Virus record (IMG/VR): IMGVR_UViG_3300036944_000898
Span: 64,001-101,567 of that record
Source: a virus
Length of the DNA: 37,567 nt
Strand: one strand, 5' to 3'
This document shows, piece after piece, positions 21,834-29,231 of the stretch (positions are counted from its first letter, which is position 1; each line of letters starts with the position of its first letter). A program made the translations under genes and the position numbers. The notes under the pieces are model-generated. The model did no database searches and was not told the origin of the DNA. It saw only the letters and a program-made list of their open reading frames with translations.

Positions 21834-22142
21834 ATGAAAAAAGTATTAACATTTTTATTATTGTCACTTATGTTTATATCATGTAATGATATAAATAATA
21901 TAGATGATAAATTATCTACTGTAATTAAAGTAGAAATTGAACATTTAAAAAGATATAATAATATACAAAAGTTATCTAAAGATACTGTTGTTATAAATTA
22001 TATAATTAAAGTAAAAGATTCTTTAAAAATATCAGCTATTAAATCACAAGGATTAATAGAAGGTAAAACTGGTTTAATTTTTGGAGATTTAAAAAAACCA
22101 CAAGAAGAATTAAAAAAATATATTAAACTTTGTAAAAACTAA
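21834..22142 (+). CDS. Small lipoprotein (102 aa)
   Basis: A signal segment MKKVLTFLLLSLMFIS leads to a lipobox-like FISC (Cys17) followed by Asn-Asp, so the protein should be lipidated at the cell envelope. The mature 85 residues are charged and alternate Lys/Glu/Ile, probably helical. It is the second lipoprotein of this arm (compare 17593). A role in blocking superinfection or in host-envelope control is possible, not shown. Confidence 0.65.
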   Translation: MKKVLTFLLLSLMFISCNDINNIDDKLSTVIKVEIEHLKRYNNIQKLSKDTVVINYIIKVKDSLKISAIKSQGLIEGKTGLIFGDLKKPQEELKKYIKLCKN

Positions 22143-22157
22143 ATAACTAAAAACATT

Positions 22158-22331
22158 ATGAGTACACAAAACACACCAAAAATTACTGCGAATAATAGTA
22201 ACAGTAAAAAACCTTTCTTCAAAAAGAAAGAAATTACATTTAAATCACAAGAACAGTTAAAAACTTATTTAACAGATGCTGTGGTAAATAACAAACGTCG
22301 TTCATTTAATATGAACGTTAAAATAACATAA
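22158..22331 (+). CDS. 57-aa basic protein
   Basis: ATG at 22158 to TAA at 22331, 57 residues. It has a Ser/Thr/Asn-rich start, a basic patch SKKPFFKKKE (about 18-27), a short amphipathic helix (FKSQEQLKTYLTDAV) and another basic patch (NNKRRSF). The start follows ACTAAAAACATT. The charge suggests nucleic-acid binding. Confidence 0.6.
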   Translation: MSTQNTPKITANNSNSKKPFFKKKEITFKSQEQLKTYLTDAVVNNKRRSFNMNVKIT

Positions 22332-22337
22332 AATATT

Positions 22338-22613
22338 ATGTTATATCGTTTTAAAAAGTATATATCTTATTTATTAGTAAGATATATACCTGGTACAAGT
22401 AAATTAGCTACAATGGAAGCTAAAAGACTTGCAAAACATATATTTGATAACTATGATGAACATCAACGATTAATCATTCTTGAAGAATTAAAACTTGAAG
22501 TAATTGATTTAAGTGAAAATCATATTAAAAATGAGGAAATTAAATTAACTGAAACAGAAGTTAATTTAAGACGTTTAAAAGCTAATTTTGATAAATTACA
22601 AGAATTAAAATAA
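22338..22613 (+). CDS. Helical protein with amphipathic N-terminus (91 aa)
   Basis: A 91-aa protein. The N-terminal 20 residues (MLYRFKKYISYLLVRYIPG) are amphipathic and could lie on the membrane. The rest is a long charged helix (LKLEVIDLSENHIKNEEIKL...) likely to form a coiled coil. It starts 6 bases after the previous stop and is followed directly by the folded element at 22615. Confidence 0.6.
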   Translation: MLYRFKKYISYLLVRYIPGTSKLATMEAKRLAKHIFDNYDEHQRLIILEELKLEVIDLSENHIKNEEIKLTETEVNLRRLKANFDKLQELK

Positions 22614-22614
22614 A

Positions 22615-22751
22615 CTACGTATTTGGAAATTACTCGAGTTAGGTCCCAATGACTAGTTTTAGCTTTATATAGAGGCGTAATTATCTATTGTAGCGACGGT
22701 ATTATCGAGGGTTAGATGTGAATGTATCTTTCCTAACCCTCCTTATCGTTG
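22615..22751 (+). ncRNA. Structured element (about 137 nt) between small genes
   Basis: CTAC (22615-22618) pairs with GTAG (22690-22693) and, inside, AATTAC (22628-22633) pairs with GTAATT (22677-22682). This is followed by a 9-bp perfect hairpin, GAGGGTTAG (22707-22715) with CTAACCCTC (22733-22741), itself flanked by CGAC/GTTG. The segment is GC-richer than its neighbours and has no ORF. There is no T-run after the last hairpin, so it is not a simple terminator. Confidence 0.45.
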
Positions 22752-22778
22752 ATTAATTAACTATTAAATTAAATAATT

Positions 22779-23009
22779 ATGAGAATTAAACATTTATTAT
22801 TAATACCTACATTAATATATGTATTATATTTAGATATATACGCTATTACAAATTTAGAATTTTTAGGAAAAACTAACTCAACACCTTTTCAAATTTTAGC
22901 AGGTGGTATATTTATAATTTCATTTGGTCTTTTTATAATGTTCGTATGTTTTTTAATTTCTACAAAAATCAATAAAATTAATAACTTTTTAAACAAAAAA
23001 ATATTATGA
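22779..23009 (+). CDS. Small membrane protein, two helices (76 aa)
   Basis: A 76-aa protein with two membrane helices (about 5-24 and 40-62) and a basic tail (KINKINNFLNKKIL). It is the first of three membrane genes joined by ATGA overlaps (22779, 23006, 23224), followed closely by the signal-peptide gene at 23559. The set is probably co-translated. Function unknown. Confidence 0.65.
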   Translation: MRIKHLLLIPTLIYVLYLDIYAITNLEFLGKTNSTPFQILAGGIFIISFGLFIMFVCFLISTKINKINNFLNKKIL

Positions 23010-23227
23010 AAATAACAGGTTACACAATAATATATTTTTTATTAAGTATGTTATTATTATGGGGATTTATAGAATTTGAAATATGGTTTTATAAAAAAGA
23101 ATGGTTAAAACAAAAAGATAAATTTATAGGAGTAAATTTATTTATTTTTACATGTATTATTATAATTTTATGGTTTGGAGGTTATTTAGAACCAATAGAT
23201 AAACTTCTTAAAAAACGTATATTATGA
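23006..23227 (+). CDS. Small membrane protein, two helices (73 aa)
   Basis: A 73-aa protein with two hydrophobic segments (about 4-24 and 44-62) joined by a charged loop (WFYKKEWLKQKDKFIG). It overlaps both neighbours by 4 bases. It shares the two-helix layout and basic C-terminus of its upstream neighbour, so the two may be diverged duplicates; this was judged by eye only. Confidence 0.65.
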   Translation: MKITGYTIIYFLLSMLLLWGFIEFEIWFYKKEWLKQKDKFIGVNLFIFTCIIIILWFGGYLEPIDKLLKKRIL

Positions 23228-23553
23228 AATATATTTTAGGTCCGTTTTTTAAATATTTATGGTTAACTATTATATTTATATTACAAGTAATATTAGCAAT
23301 ATTATTAACAATTGGTTGGGGAATTCCTACTTTAATGTGGAGTATGTTATATTTTATATATGAATTATCTTTTTATAAATGTAAAAAATATTATCAAATA
23401 GATAATGATTTTTCTTATAGTTTTTTATGGAGTAATAGTGAAGAAAAAGTAATGTATAATTCATATTTCCATTGTATATGGAATTTATCAAAAAAAACAC
23501 CAGTAATGGTTCAAATTACACAAAAAATTAAAAATAACTTAAATTTAAATTAA
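23224..23553 (+). CDS. Membrane protein (109 aa)
   Basis: A 109-aa protein with a long hydrophobic N-terminal half (about 8-48, LWLTIIFILQVILAILLTIG then PTLMWSMLYFIYEL), probably two helices, and a polar, Tyr/Ser-rich C-terminal half with cysteines (KCKKYY, HCIWN). It is the third gene of the coupled membrane set. No family recognised. Confidence 0.65.
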   Translation: MKYILGPFFKYLWLTIIFILQVILAILLTIGWGIPTLMWSMLYFIYELSFYKCKKYYQIDNDFSYSFLWSNSEEKVMYNSYFHCIWNLSKKTPVMVQITQKIKNNLNLN

Positions 23554-23558
23554 ATATT

Positions 23559-24200
23559 ATGAAAAAAATGATTTTAATGGTAGTATTATTACCATCAACA
23601 ATTAGCTTTGCTAATCAACAACAAACACCAATACAACAAGTTAAAGATGGTGTAGAAATTGTAAAAACTTTAAATAAAGAAGTAACTTCTTTAAAAGAAA
23701 ATGTTTCTAAACCAACATTTACAAAGTCAGATACTACTAAACCAGGATTTTTATCAACAACATCCAATGGTATTAGTGAGGTTTACGGTGATGGTAAAAA
23801 TGGAGTGTCAACATTATATAATGATGTTAAATCTTTATATCCTGATGCTAAATCTACAATACAAGAATTATATAATCAAATTAAAAAAGTTTCTTCTTAT
23901 ACTTGGAATTTATTAGTAAAACAACAACAAGTATGGTCATGGTGCTATTTATTTGGTGAATTATTATTTTTCTTTGCTGTATATAGATTTTGGAAAGCTT
24001 ATGAAGATTATAAAACTGATAAGGATGAAACAGGTTCTAGTAAATCTGTAAATATTTTACCTATTATTATTTTAGGAGGTAGTTCATTATTATTAGGTTA
24101 TTTTAGCTTAATTCATTTTGAAACTATGATGACAGGATTTTTTAATCCAGAATTTGGTGCTTTAAGAAATTTAATTGAAATTGGTAAAACTTTAAGATAA
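23559..24200 (+). CDS. Exported membrane protein (213 aa)
   Basis: A signal peptide (MKKMILMVVLLPSTISFANQ, cleavage likely after SFA), then a 100-residue polar stretch with coiled-coil character (QVKDGVEIVKTLNKEVTSLKE), and two membrane helices (about 128-143 WCYLFGELLFFFAVYR and 168-186 NILPIIILGGSSLLLGYF). It is followed after one base by the 314-aa membrane protein. The cluster seems to remodel the host envelope, but the role is unknown. Confidence 0.7.
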   Translation: MKKMILMVVLLPSTISFANQQQTPIQQVKDGVEIVKTLNKEVTSLKENVSKPTFTKSDTTKPGFLSTTSNGISEVYGDGKNGVSTLYNDVKSLYPDAKSTIQELYNQIKKVSSYTWNLLVKQQQVWSWCYLFGELLFFFAVYRFWKAYEDYKTDKDETGSSKSVNILPIIILGGSSLLLGYFSLIHFETMMTGFFNPEFGALRNLIEIGKTLR

Positions 24201-24201
24201 T

Positions 24202-25146
24202 ATGATTGTTAATAAAAATAGTTCTTTACTTGGAAGATATTCCGCTAAAGAAGACATCATTTTTAAAAATCAAAATGATAAAGGAACTTTATTATTATTA
24301 GAACAACCAAAAGAAAATACACAGATTTTAAAAACTATTGGTTTTGATCATTATATTTCTGAAGTTGAAGCAGATGTACATATTAAAAATTCTAAAGTTG
24401 TAATTGGTCAATTATTTGGTAAACCTGCTTTTTTAGGTTCTGAAATTAAAAAAGTTTGTAATGATTATGATTTAGTTATTTCAAAAGTTTCTAATTATAA
24501 AGGCGCACCATTTCAAGATTTACCTGAAATTATTCAAGCATTTATGGATGCTAATTTTTCAGATGTTGTAGTTCCTGCTAAAACTGAAAGAAAAAAAGTT
24601 TTTCGTTATAAAGAAGATTGTATAACACCTGATTATTATTCTGGTACTGAAGATCAAAAATTTGATTGGAGAACAGAAATAATTTCTGAAGAAAGAATTG
24701 AAAAAAAATCTAAAATTAAAACAGGTTATTCTAATTGGTTTATTATGGCTCCAAGAGAATCATTTAATGGTAATAAGAAAAATACTTGTTGTACTTTATT
24801 TTATCGCGATAATGAAGATAGTAAAAGTATATCTGAAAACGATGTATTTACAGAAGTATATTCTTGGGGAAGTAATTATTCAGATGTTAGAAAATACAAT
24901 TATTTTCTTAAAAATATTAATTGGGAAAAAGAAACAAATCTTAGAAATAAAAGTTTAAACCAAAATGAATTAAAACATCAAAATATTTCATTAATTTTAT
25001 GTTTATTTTTTCTAATTGTTTTAAATGTAATATCATATTTTTATAGTTTTACAGCAATGTGTATAGTAACTGGTTTAATACTAAGTTATTTATATTTATC
25101 AATTAGAAAACCTTGTAAAGAATATTATAATTTATGGAGAATTTAA
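24202..25146 (+). CDS. C-terminally anchored membrane protein (314 aa)
   Basis: A large soluble part (1-255), mixed alpha/beta with Trp-rich segments (TGYSNWFIMAPRESF; VYSWGSNYSDVRKYNYF), then two membrane helices near the C-terminus (about 262-300). No catalytic motif is recognised. It is translated right after the exported 213-aa protein and overlaps the next gene by 13 bases, so the three probably work as a complex. A surface-modifying or exclusion role is speculation. Confidence 0.65.
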   Translation: MIVNKNSSLLGRYSAKEDIIFKNQNDKGTLLLLEQPKENTQILKTIGFDHYISEVEADVHIKNSKVVIGQLFGKPAFLGSEIKKVCNDYDLVISKVSNYKGAPFQDLPEIIQAFMDANFSDVVVPAKTERKKVFRYKEDCITPDYYSGTEDQKFDWRTEIISEERIEKKSKIKTGYSNWFIMAPRESFNGNKKNTCCTLFYRDNEDSKSISENDVFTEVYSWGSNYSDVRKYNYFLKNINWEKETNLRNKSLNQNELKHQNISLILCLFFLIVLNVISYFYSFTAMCIVTGLILSYLYLSIRKPCKEYYNLWRI

Positions 25147-25457
25147 AGTATTGGATATTTGGTTTAGGATTAATTTTAATATCATTTGGTTGGTTTTTTA
25201 AAGCTGAAGATGTCAAATATTATAAAATTGAAAAAACATTAAATAATGTTGAATCTGTAAAATATATTAAACAATATCGTAAATCAGCACATTATTATAA
25301 AGAAGTTAAATATCGTATTGTAAAAAAAAGAGGAGTTATTCCTTTTACTTACAAAGAAATAGATACTATAAAAAAACCAGAAGTTACATTTTATAGTACT
25401 CAATATCCTGAAAATCACAATGAAAATCCTAATGATAATTCTTGTGGTTGTAATTAG
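25134..25457 (+). CDS. Membrane-anchored protein with Cys tail (107 aa)
   Basis: A 107-aa protein with one N-terminal membrane helix (YWIFGLGLILISFGWFF), then a basic Tyr-rich domain (KYIKQYRKSAHYYKEVKYRI) and an Asn-rich tail ending SCGCN. The ATG lies inside the preceding gene. It is the last gene before the folded stretch with tRNA-Pro. Function unknown. Confidence 0.65.
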   Translation: MENLKYWIFGLGLILISFGWFFKAEDVKYYKIEKTLNNVESVKYIKQYRKSAHYYKEVKYRIVKKRGVIPFTYKEIDTIKKPEVTFYSTQYPENHNENPNDNSCGCN

Positions 25458-25579
25458 TGGAAGCATAACCATCAATAATGCGTAGTAGAAAAAGAAACTA
25501 TTAAATATAGTTAACATTATCTACATTTAACCTGTTCGTATAATATCGTAAATACCTTATGTTATTAAATATAAGCAAT

Positions 25580-25665
25580 CTAACCTCGAAAGTTAGCCAG
25601 GGATTTTGTCGTCGTTTAGAGTGCAAGGTGCGTTTGTTAGTACAGGGATGAGATCCTATCTAAAC
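25580..25665 (+). ncRNA. Mini-cloverleaf element upstream of tRNA-Pro
   Basis: CTAAC/GTTAG (25580-25584 with 25592-25596) is followed by a perfect 7-bp stem GTTTAGA (25614-25620) with TCTAAAC (25659-25665). It closes GCA/TGC (a D-arm-like hairpin) and GGGAT/ATCCT (a T-arm-like hairpin). At 52 nt it looks like a tRNA without an anticodon arm. It could be a decayed tRNA, an RNA-processing signal or an independent small RNA. The rest of 25458-25672 holds AACTAT/ATAGTT and CTTAT/ATAAG hairpins and no ORF. Confidence 0.4.
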
Positions 25666-25672
25666 TGGTATT

Positions 25673-25744
25673 AGTTGTGTCTGCTAAGGGTAAGCTGCCC
25701 AACTTGGTGTTGGGAGAACGTAGGTTCGACCCCTATCACAACTT
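25673..25744 (+). tRNA. tRNA-Pro (TGG anticodon), probable
   Basis: Acceptor AGTTGTG/CACAACT (perfect), D-arm GCT/AGC with GG in the loop, anticodon arm CCCAA-CTTGGTG-TTGGG giving TGG, T-arm GTAGG-TTCGACC-CCTAT. 72 nt without CCA. Two oddities: base 37 is T where proline tRNAs have G, and the loop can close to 5 nt through a sixth C-G pair. Discriminator base 73 is T rather than A. It may therefore be a functional but unusual tRNA or a mimic. Confidence 0.72.
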
Positions 25745-25784
25745 CAAATAGACGTTTCATAATAGTTTATTTAGTTAGTTAGTT

Positions 25785-25841
25785 AAAATGTGAGTGAAAT
25801 CTAGCGTCCAGTCTGTGGAATGAAAGTAACTCACATTTTTT
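25785..25841 (+). terminator. Long-stem terminator after tRNA-Pro
   Basis: AAAATGTGAGT (25785-25795) pairs perfectly over 11 bp with ACTCACATTTT (25829-25839). The loop holds TCCA/TGGA. A T-run overlaps the stem end. Just upstream is a short tandem TTAG repeat (about 25770-25784). It separates the RNA stretch from the HD hydrolase gene at 25883. Confidence 0.65.
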
Positions 25842-25882
25842 AAATATTATGAATTAAAAATAACTTAAAACAATTATAAAAA

Positions 25883-26320
25883 ATGAAAAAATTAGCATTA
25901 GCAATAGCTATTACAGCCAAAGCTTTTAAAGATGTTTTAGATAAAGGTGGTCATCCTTATATTCTACATTGTATAAGAGTTATGAACAACTTACATACAG
26001 ATGACGAAGAATTAAAATCTGTTGCAATACTGCATGATTATGTGGAAGACATTTTTAAAAATGACCCCCAAAGAGGTTTACAGTCTTTAAGAGAAGCAGG
26101 ATTTTCTGAAAGAGTTATAGTGGCATTAGATTTACTAACTCACAGAGATACAACTACATACGTGGATTATATAAAAATACTTTCTCATAATGAAGATGCA
26201 CGAAAAGTAAAACTGGCTGATTTAAAAGATAATTCAGATATCACAAGACTAAAAGGACTTTGCAAAAAAGATTTTGAACGTCTTGAAAAATATCATGCAG
26301 CTTATATTTATTTATCTTAA
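25883..26320 (+). CDS. HD-domain hydrolase of the small alarmone-hydrolase (MESH1/RelA-SpoT) type
   Basis: A 145-aa protein. Motifs fit the hydrolase half of RelA/SpoT proteins: HPYILHCIRVM (24-34, first His), AILHDYVED (48-56, the HD metal pair His51-Asp52), and VKLADLKDNSD (109-119, last metal ligand Asp113). The size equals a bare hydrolase domain, with no synthetase or regulatory domains. The family removes the 3' pyrophosphate from (p)ppGpp. A phage could use it to stop the stringent response during infection. Other HD phosphohydrolase substrates cannot be excluded. The start follows an A-rich AACAATTATAAAAA leader. Confidence 0.75.
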   Translation: MKKLALAIAITAKAFKDVLDKGGHPYILHCIRVMNNLHTDDEELKSVAILHDYVEDIFKNDPQRGLQSLREAGFSERVIVALDLLTHRDTTTYVDYIKILSHNEDARKVKLADLKDNSDITRLKGLCKKDFERLEKYHAAYIYLS

Positions 26321-26331
26321 AATTATAAAAT

Positions 26332-26460
26332 ATGAATATATGGAAATTAGTATGTGTAACATACTTTCAGTTAGGTGTAAACGTAATAGGTTTACCAATA
26401 GGTATTGAACATAAACAATACGAGATTTGTAAAATTAAAACATCAAAATATCATGGATAA
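26332..26460 (+). CDS. 42-aa small protein
   Basis: ATG at 26332 to TAA at 26458, 42 residues. A hydrophobic first half (MNIWKLVCVTYFQLGVNVIG) is followed by a basic tail (KQYEICKIKTSKYHG). It starts 11 bases after the HD hydrolase stop and overlaps the next small ORF by 8 bases, so it is likely expressed with it. Function unknown. Confidence 0.5.
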   Translation: MNIWKLVCVTYFQLGVNVIGLPIGIEHKQYEICKIKTSKYHG

Positions 26461-26527
26461 AGATGAAATTCATTATTTAGATGAAATGGAAAAAGACTGG
26501 ATGAACAACACTGTAGTTTGTTCTTAA
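26453..26527 (+). CDS. 24-aa acidic micro-ORF
   Basis: ATG at 26453 (overlapping the preceding stop) to TAA at 26525. The peptide MDKDEIHYLDEMEKDWMNNT... is acidic and amphipathic. It is very short, so the case rests on the overlap and on natural amino-acid composition. Confidence 0.35.
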   Translation: MDKDEIHYLDEMEKDWMNNTVVCS

Positions 26528-26550
26528 TTAACTAAAAAAAAATAAACAAA

Positions 26551-28101
26551 ATGAAACAATTAACAAAAAAAGATTTAATTAATGGTGAAATTTATATTTG
26601 TATTATTAAACGTTTAAATATTAAACATTTAATTAAAAAAACAAATAATTTTACATGTGTAAATATTGAAATATCACCTTTAAGAGAAAAGTTATTTACT
26701 CATGGTTGTTTTACTGATATAAGTAATGAATTTTATGAAGCAACACCAGAAGAAAAACATTGGCTTGAAGTATGTATCGCAGCTAATAGTTTTATATCTT
26801 ACGATAAAGCTATGAAAACATTTATTCCTAAATATGTTAAAGCTATTAGTAATAAACATTCTAATAGTGAAATTATAGGAAAAATTTATAAAACTTCAGA
26901 ATTACCAAAAAGTTTTTGGGATTGTTATATGATTCATTACAAACCATCAACAAAAGAAGTTTATGATGCTCAGTTTATTGTTAAAGAACCTGAGTTTGTA
27001 TTATCTGAAAATTGGTATATTATTGTAAAAGATAAAAATAAAGAAATTGATTATTATAAAAAATATTTTCGAAGTACATGGAGTTTTAGAAATAATTTTA
27101 TTTATGGTTTTAAAAATGGTAAAATAACAAATGCTATTAAATATGGTCAAGAAATAACTTTTGAACAATTTAAAAAATATGTTTTAAAAGAACAATTAGA
27201 AATACCTAAAGATAAGGTTTTAAAATTAAATACTTTAAAACAAATTCAAAAAGTACAATGTTCTGAAGGCGCTATTTATCAATTAGGTGATAAAATTACA
27301 GTATTTACTAAAGATTCACCAAATAAAGGTAGAATATTAAATATTAAAGGTTTTAGATGGAACAATGCTAAAACTAATATTTGTGCTATTACTGAAGTTC
27401 ATGCTAAAAACGGTATTGGTTTAGATAAGATTGAATTACATTCAGAACCTATTGTAAAAAAACTATCTTTATTAGAACAAGCTAAACTTAAATATCCCAT
27501 TGGTATTAAGTTTAAAAATGCTTGTAAATATAGAAGTGATGATAGTGAAATATTTGAAATTACATCAACAGGTAGTTGGAATCAATCTACAATAGAATCA
27601 CATGGTCAAGTTGGTGTTTATTTTAATAATCAATGGTTATATTTTAATAATCAATGGGCTGAAATTGTAGAAGATTTTAAATTACCTGAAACATGGTGGA
27701 TTACTATTGAAAATCAAAGACAATTAGAAATTGCTAAACAATATTTTAGTCAACATTTTAATCAAGTGAGTCATTTAATGGTATCTGTAAAAGTAGGTTA
27801 TGTTAGAAATAATTATGGTAAAACTTGGTTTTCATATTTATCTGAAACAACAAATCAATCTAATCCACAAATTACATTTGAACAATTTGAACAATATGTG
27901 TTACATAATGGATTTAAAATTGGTGATAAATTTAATAAAGTTAAAGCATTATCATTTACAAATCATTTTAACAATATATCTGAAGGAGAAATTATTGATT
28001 TACAATATCTTAATAATAAATCTGTAGCTTTTTATAAAGTAATTGAAACAAATCATTCAGGACCACAATGTAGAATATTAACTAAAAATATTGTAAAATG
28101 A
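26551..28101 (+). CDS. Modular repeat protein (516 aa)
   Basis: A protein built from related units. Unit 1 (about 150-222): ENWYIIVKDKNKEIDYYKKYF ... GQEITFEQFKKYVLKEQ. Unit 2 (about 380-452): ETWWITIENQRQLEIAKQYF ... NPQITFEQFEQYVLHNG. Between and after them are barrel-like units (YQLGDKITVFTKDSPNKGRI; FKIGDKFNKVKALSF). A tandem YFNNQWLYFNNQW marks a recent small duplication. No catalytic motif or membrane segment. Families with these IT.EQF..YVL modules are common in Bacteroidota phages (from memory) without assigned function; binding of DNA or a host protein is plausible. Confidence 0.7.
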   Translation: MKQLTKKDLINGEIYICIIKRLNIKHLIKKTNNFTCVNIEISPLREKLFTHGCFTDISNEFYEATPEEKHWLEVCIAANSFISYDKAMKTFIPKYVKAISNKHSNSEIIGKIYKTSELPKSFWDCYMIHYKPSTKEVYDAQFIVKEPEFVLSENWYIIVKDKNKEIDYYKKYFRSTWSFRNNFIYGFKNGKITNAIKYGQEITFEQFKKYVLKEQLEIPKDKVLKLNTLKQIQKVQCSEGAIYQLGDKITVFTKDSPNKGRILNIKGFRWNNAKTNICAITEVHAKNGIGLDKIELHSEPIVKKLSLLEQAKLKYPIGIKFKNACKYRSDDSEIFEITSTGSWNQSTIESHGQVGVYFNNQWLYFNNQWAEIVEDFKLPETWWITIENQRQLEIAKQYFSQHFNQVSHLMVSVKVGYVRNNYGKTWFSYLSETTNQSNPQITFEQFEQYVLHNGFKIGDKFNKVKALSFTNHFNNISEGEIIDLQYLNNKSVAFYKVIETNHSGPQCRILTKNIVK

Positions 28102-28934
28102 AAAAATATCGTTTGATTCGTGAATATCCAGATAGTCCTGAAGTAGACACAGAAATCATTAAATCAGATATATCAAACAGTTCTTTAGGAAGTTATGATA
28201 CATATATGATAAAAGGAGAAAAATGGTTTAAATTATCTAATCCACAAGATTATCCAGAATTCTGGGAACCAGTTGTTGAAAAAAATTATGAAATATTAAG
28301 TTTTAAGGTTTCAAATGGTTATCTTTATAATAAAATAAACAATTCTGATGATTATTTATTAGAAGAAAATGTTTGTGATGGAGAAACCAATACGTATAAT
28401 AATATGATTAACAATATTAATTATAAAATTCATTCAATTAAAAGATTATCAGATTCTGAAATATTTACTATTGAAGATAAAATTGATTGTAAAGGTTGGT
28501 TTGGAAATATTGTTAAATTTGAAATATCAAACAATGAATTAAAAATATTTCAACAACAACATGTAGATAGTTCTAGCTATACACCTTTATTAATTCAAGA
28601 ATTAAATAAAGTTAAAAAACCATTATTCACAACTAAAGATGGTGTTGATATTTTTGAAATTAATAAAGATTGGGGAGTAGCATTAAAAGATGGTGAAGAA
28701 TCTACAATAACTTCTGATTATAATTGGAAAGCTTTTGATTTAGAATTGTGGAATGAAAAATCATATAATTGTGAATATTGGAAATTATTTTCAACAAAAG
28801 AAAAAGCTGAAGAATATATTTTAATGAATAAACCTTGTTTATCTTTTAATGATATTAAAACTATTTTTAAAAAAATGAACAAAATAAATACTGATAATTT
28901 AACAGAATTAATAAAAACAAAAATTAATAAATAA
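28098..28934 (+). CDS. Modular phage protein sharing style with its neighbour (278 aa)
   Basis: A 278-aa protein: MKKYRLIREYPDSPEVDTEI, a central EFWEPVVEKNYEILSFKVSNG, and a C-terminal unit LFTTKDGVDIFEINKDWGV ... LFSTKEKAEEYILMNKPCLSFND. I recall the same blocks scattered through Bacteroidota phage accessory proteins. The small Trp/Tyr-rich units look like exchangeable binding modules. It overlaps the 516-aa gene by 4 bases (ATGA), so the two are probably made together. Function unknown. Confidence 0.65.
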   Translation: MKKYRLIREYPDSPEVDTEIIKSDISNSSLGSYDTYMIKGEKWFKLSNPQDYPEFWEPVVEKNYEILSFKVSNGYLYNKINNSDDYLLEENVCDGETNTYNNMINNINYKIHSIKRLSDSEIFTIEDKIDCKGWFGNIVKFEISNNELKIFQQQHVDSSSYTPLLIQELNKVKKPLFTTKDGVDIFEINKDWGVALKDGEESTITSDYNWKAFDLELWNEKSYNCEYWKLFSTKEKAEEYILMNKPCLSFNDIKTIFKKMNKINTDNLTELIKTKINK

Positions 28935-28947
28935 ATATTAAACAATT

Positions 28948-29229
28948 ATGAAAGTAGAAAATGTAAAAGTTATCTTCAGATATGCTGAAGATCAAAGTAG
29001 TATTAAAGCATTAGTTGTTAATGTTAATACTAAAGAAACAATTGCAGATAGAGAAGTAATTCTTCGTCATGGTGATAAACCACAAAAAGTTTTAGGTAGA
29101 AAATATGCGTTCAAAAAACTTATGAATCACGTTATGTACAACAATATTTTACCTAAACCAATGGTTGGTGAATTTTGGAAACAATTTGGTAATCAATGTA
29201 GACAACCAAGACAAAAATTAGCTTATTAA
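28948..29229 (+). CDS. Conserved small phage protein (93 aa)
   Basis: A 93-aa protein starting MKVENVKVIFRYAEDQSS. It opens with a strand pair, then a basic helix (GRKYAFKKLMNHVMYNNIL) and a basic C-terminus (FGNQCRQPRQKLAY). Codon use is a little more regular than in its neighbours. It starts after a TATTAAACAATT leader. DNA or RNA binding is suggested by charge only. Confidence 0.65.
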   Translation: MKVENVKVIFRYAEDQSSIKALVVNVNTKETIADREVILRHGDKPQKVLGRKYAFKKLMNHVMYNNILPKPMVGEFWKQFGNQCRQPRQKLAY

Positions 29230-29231
29230 TT

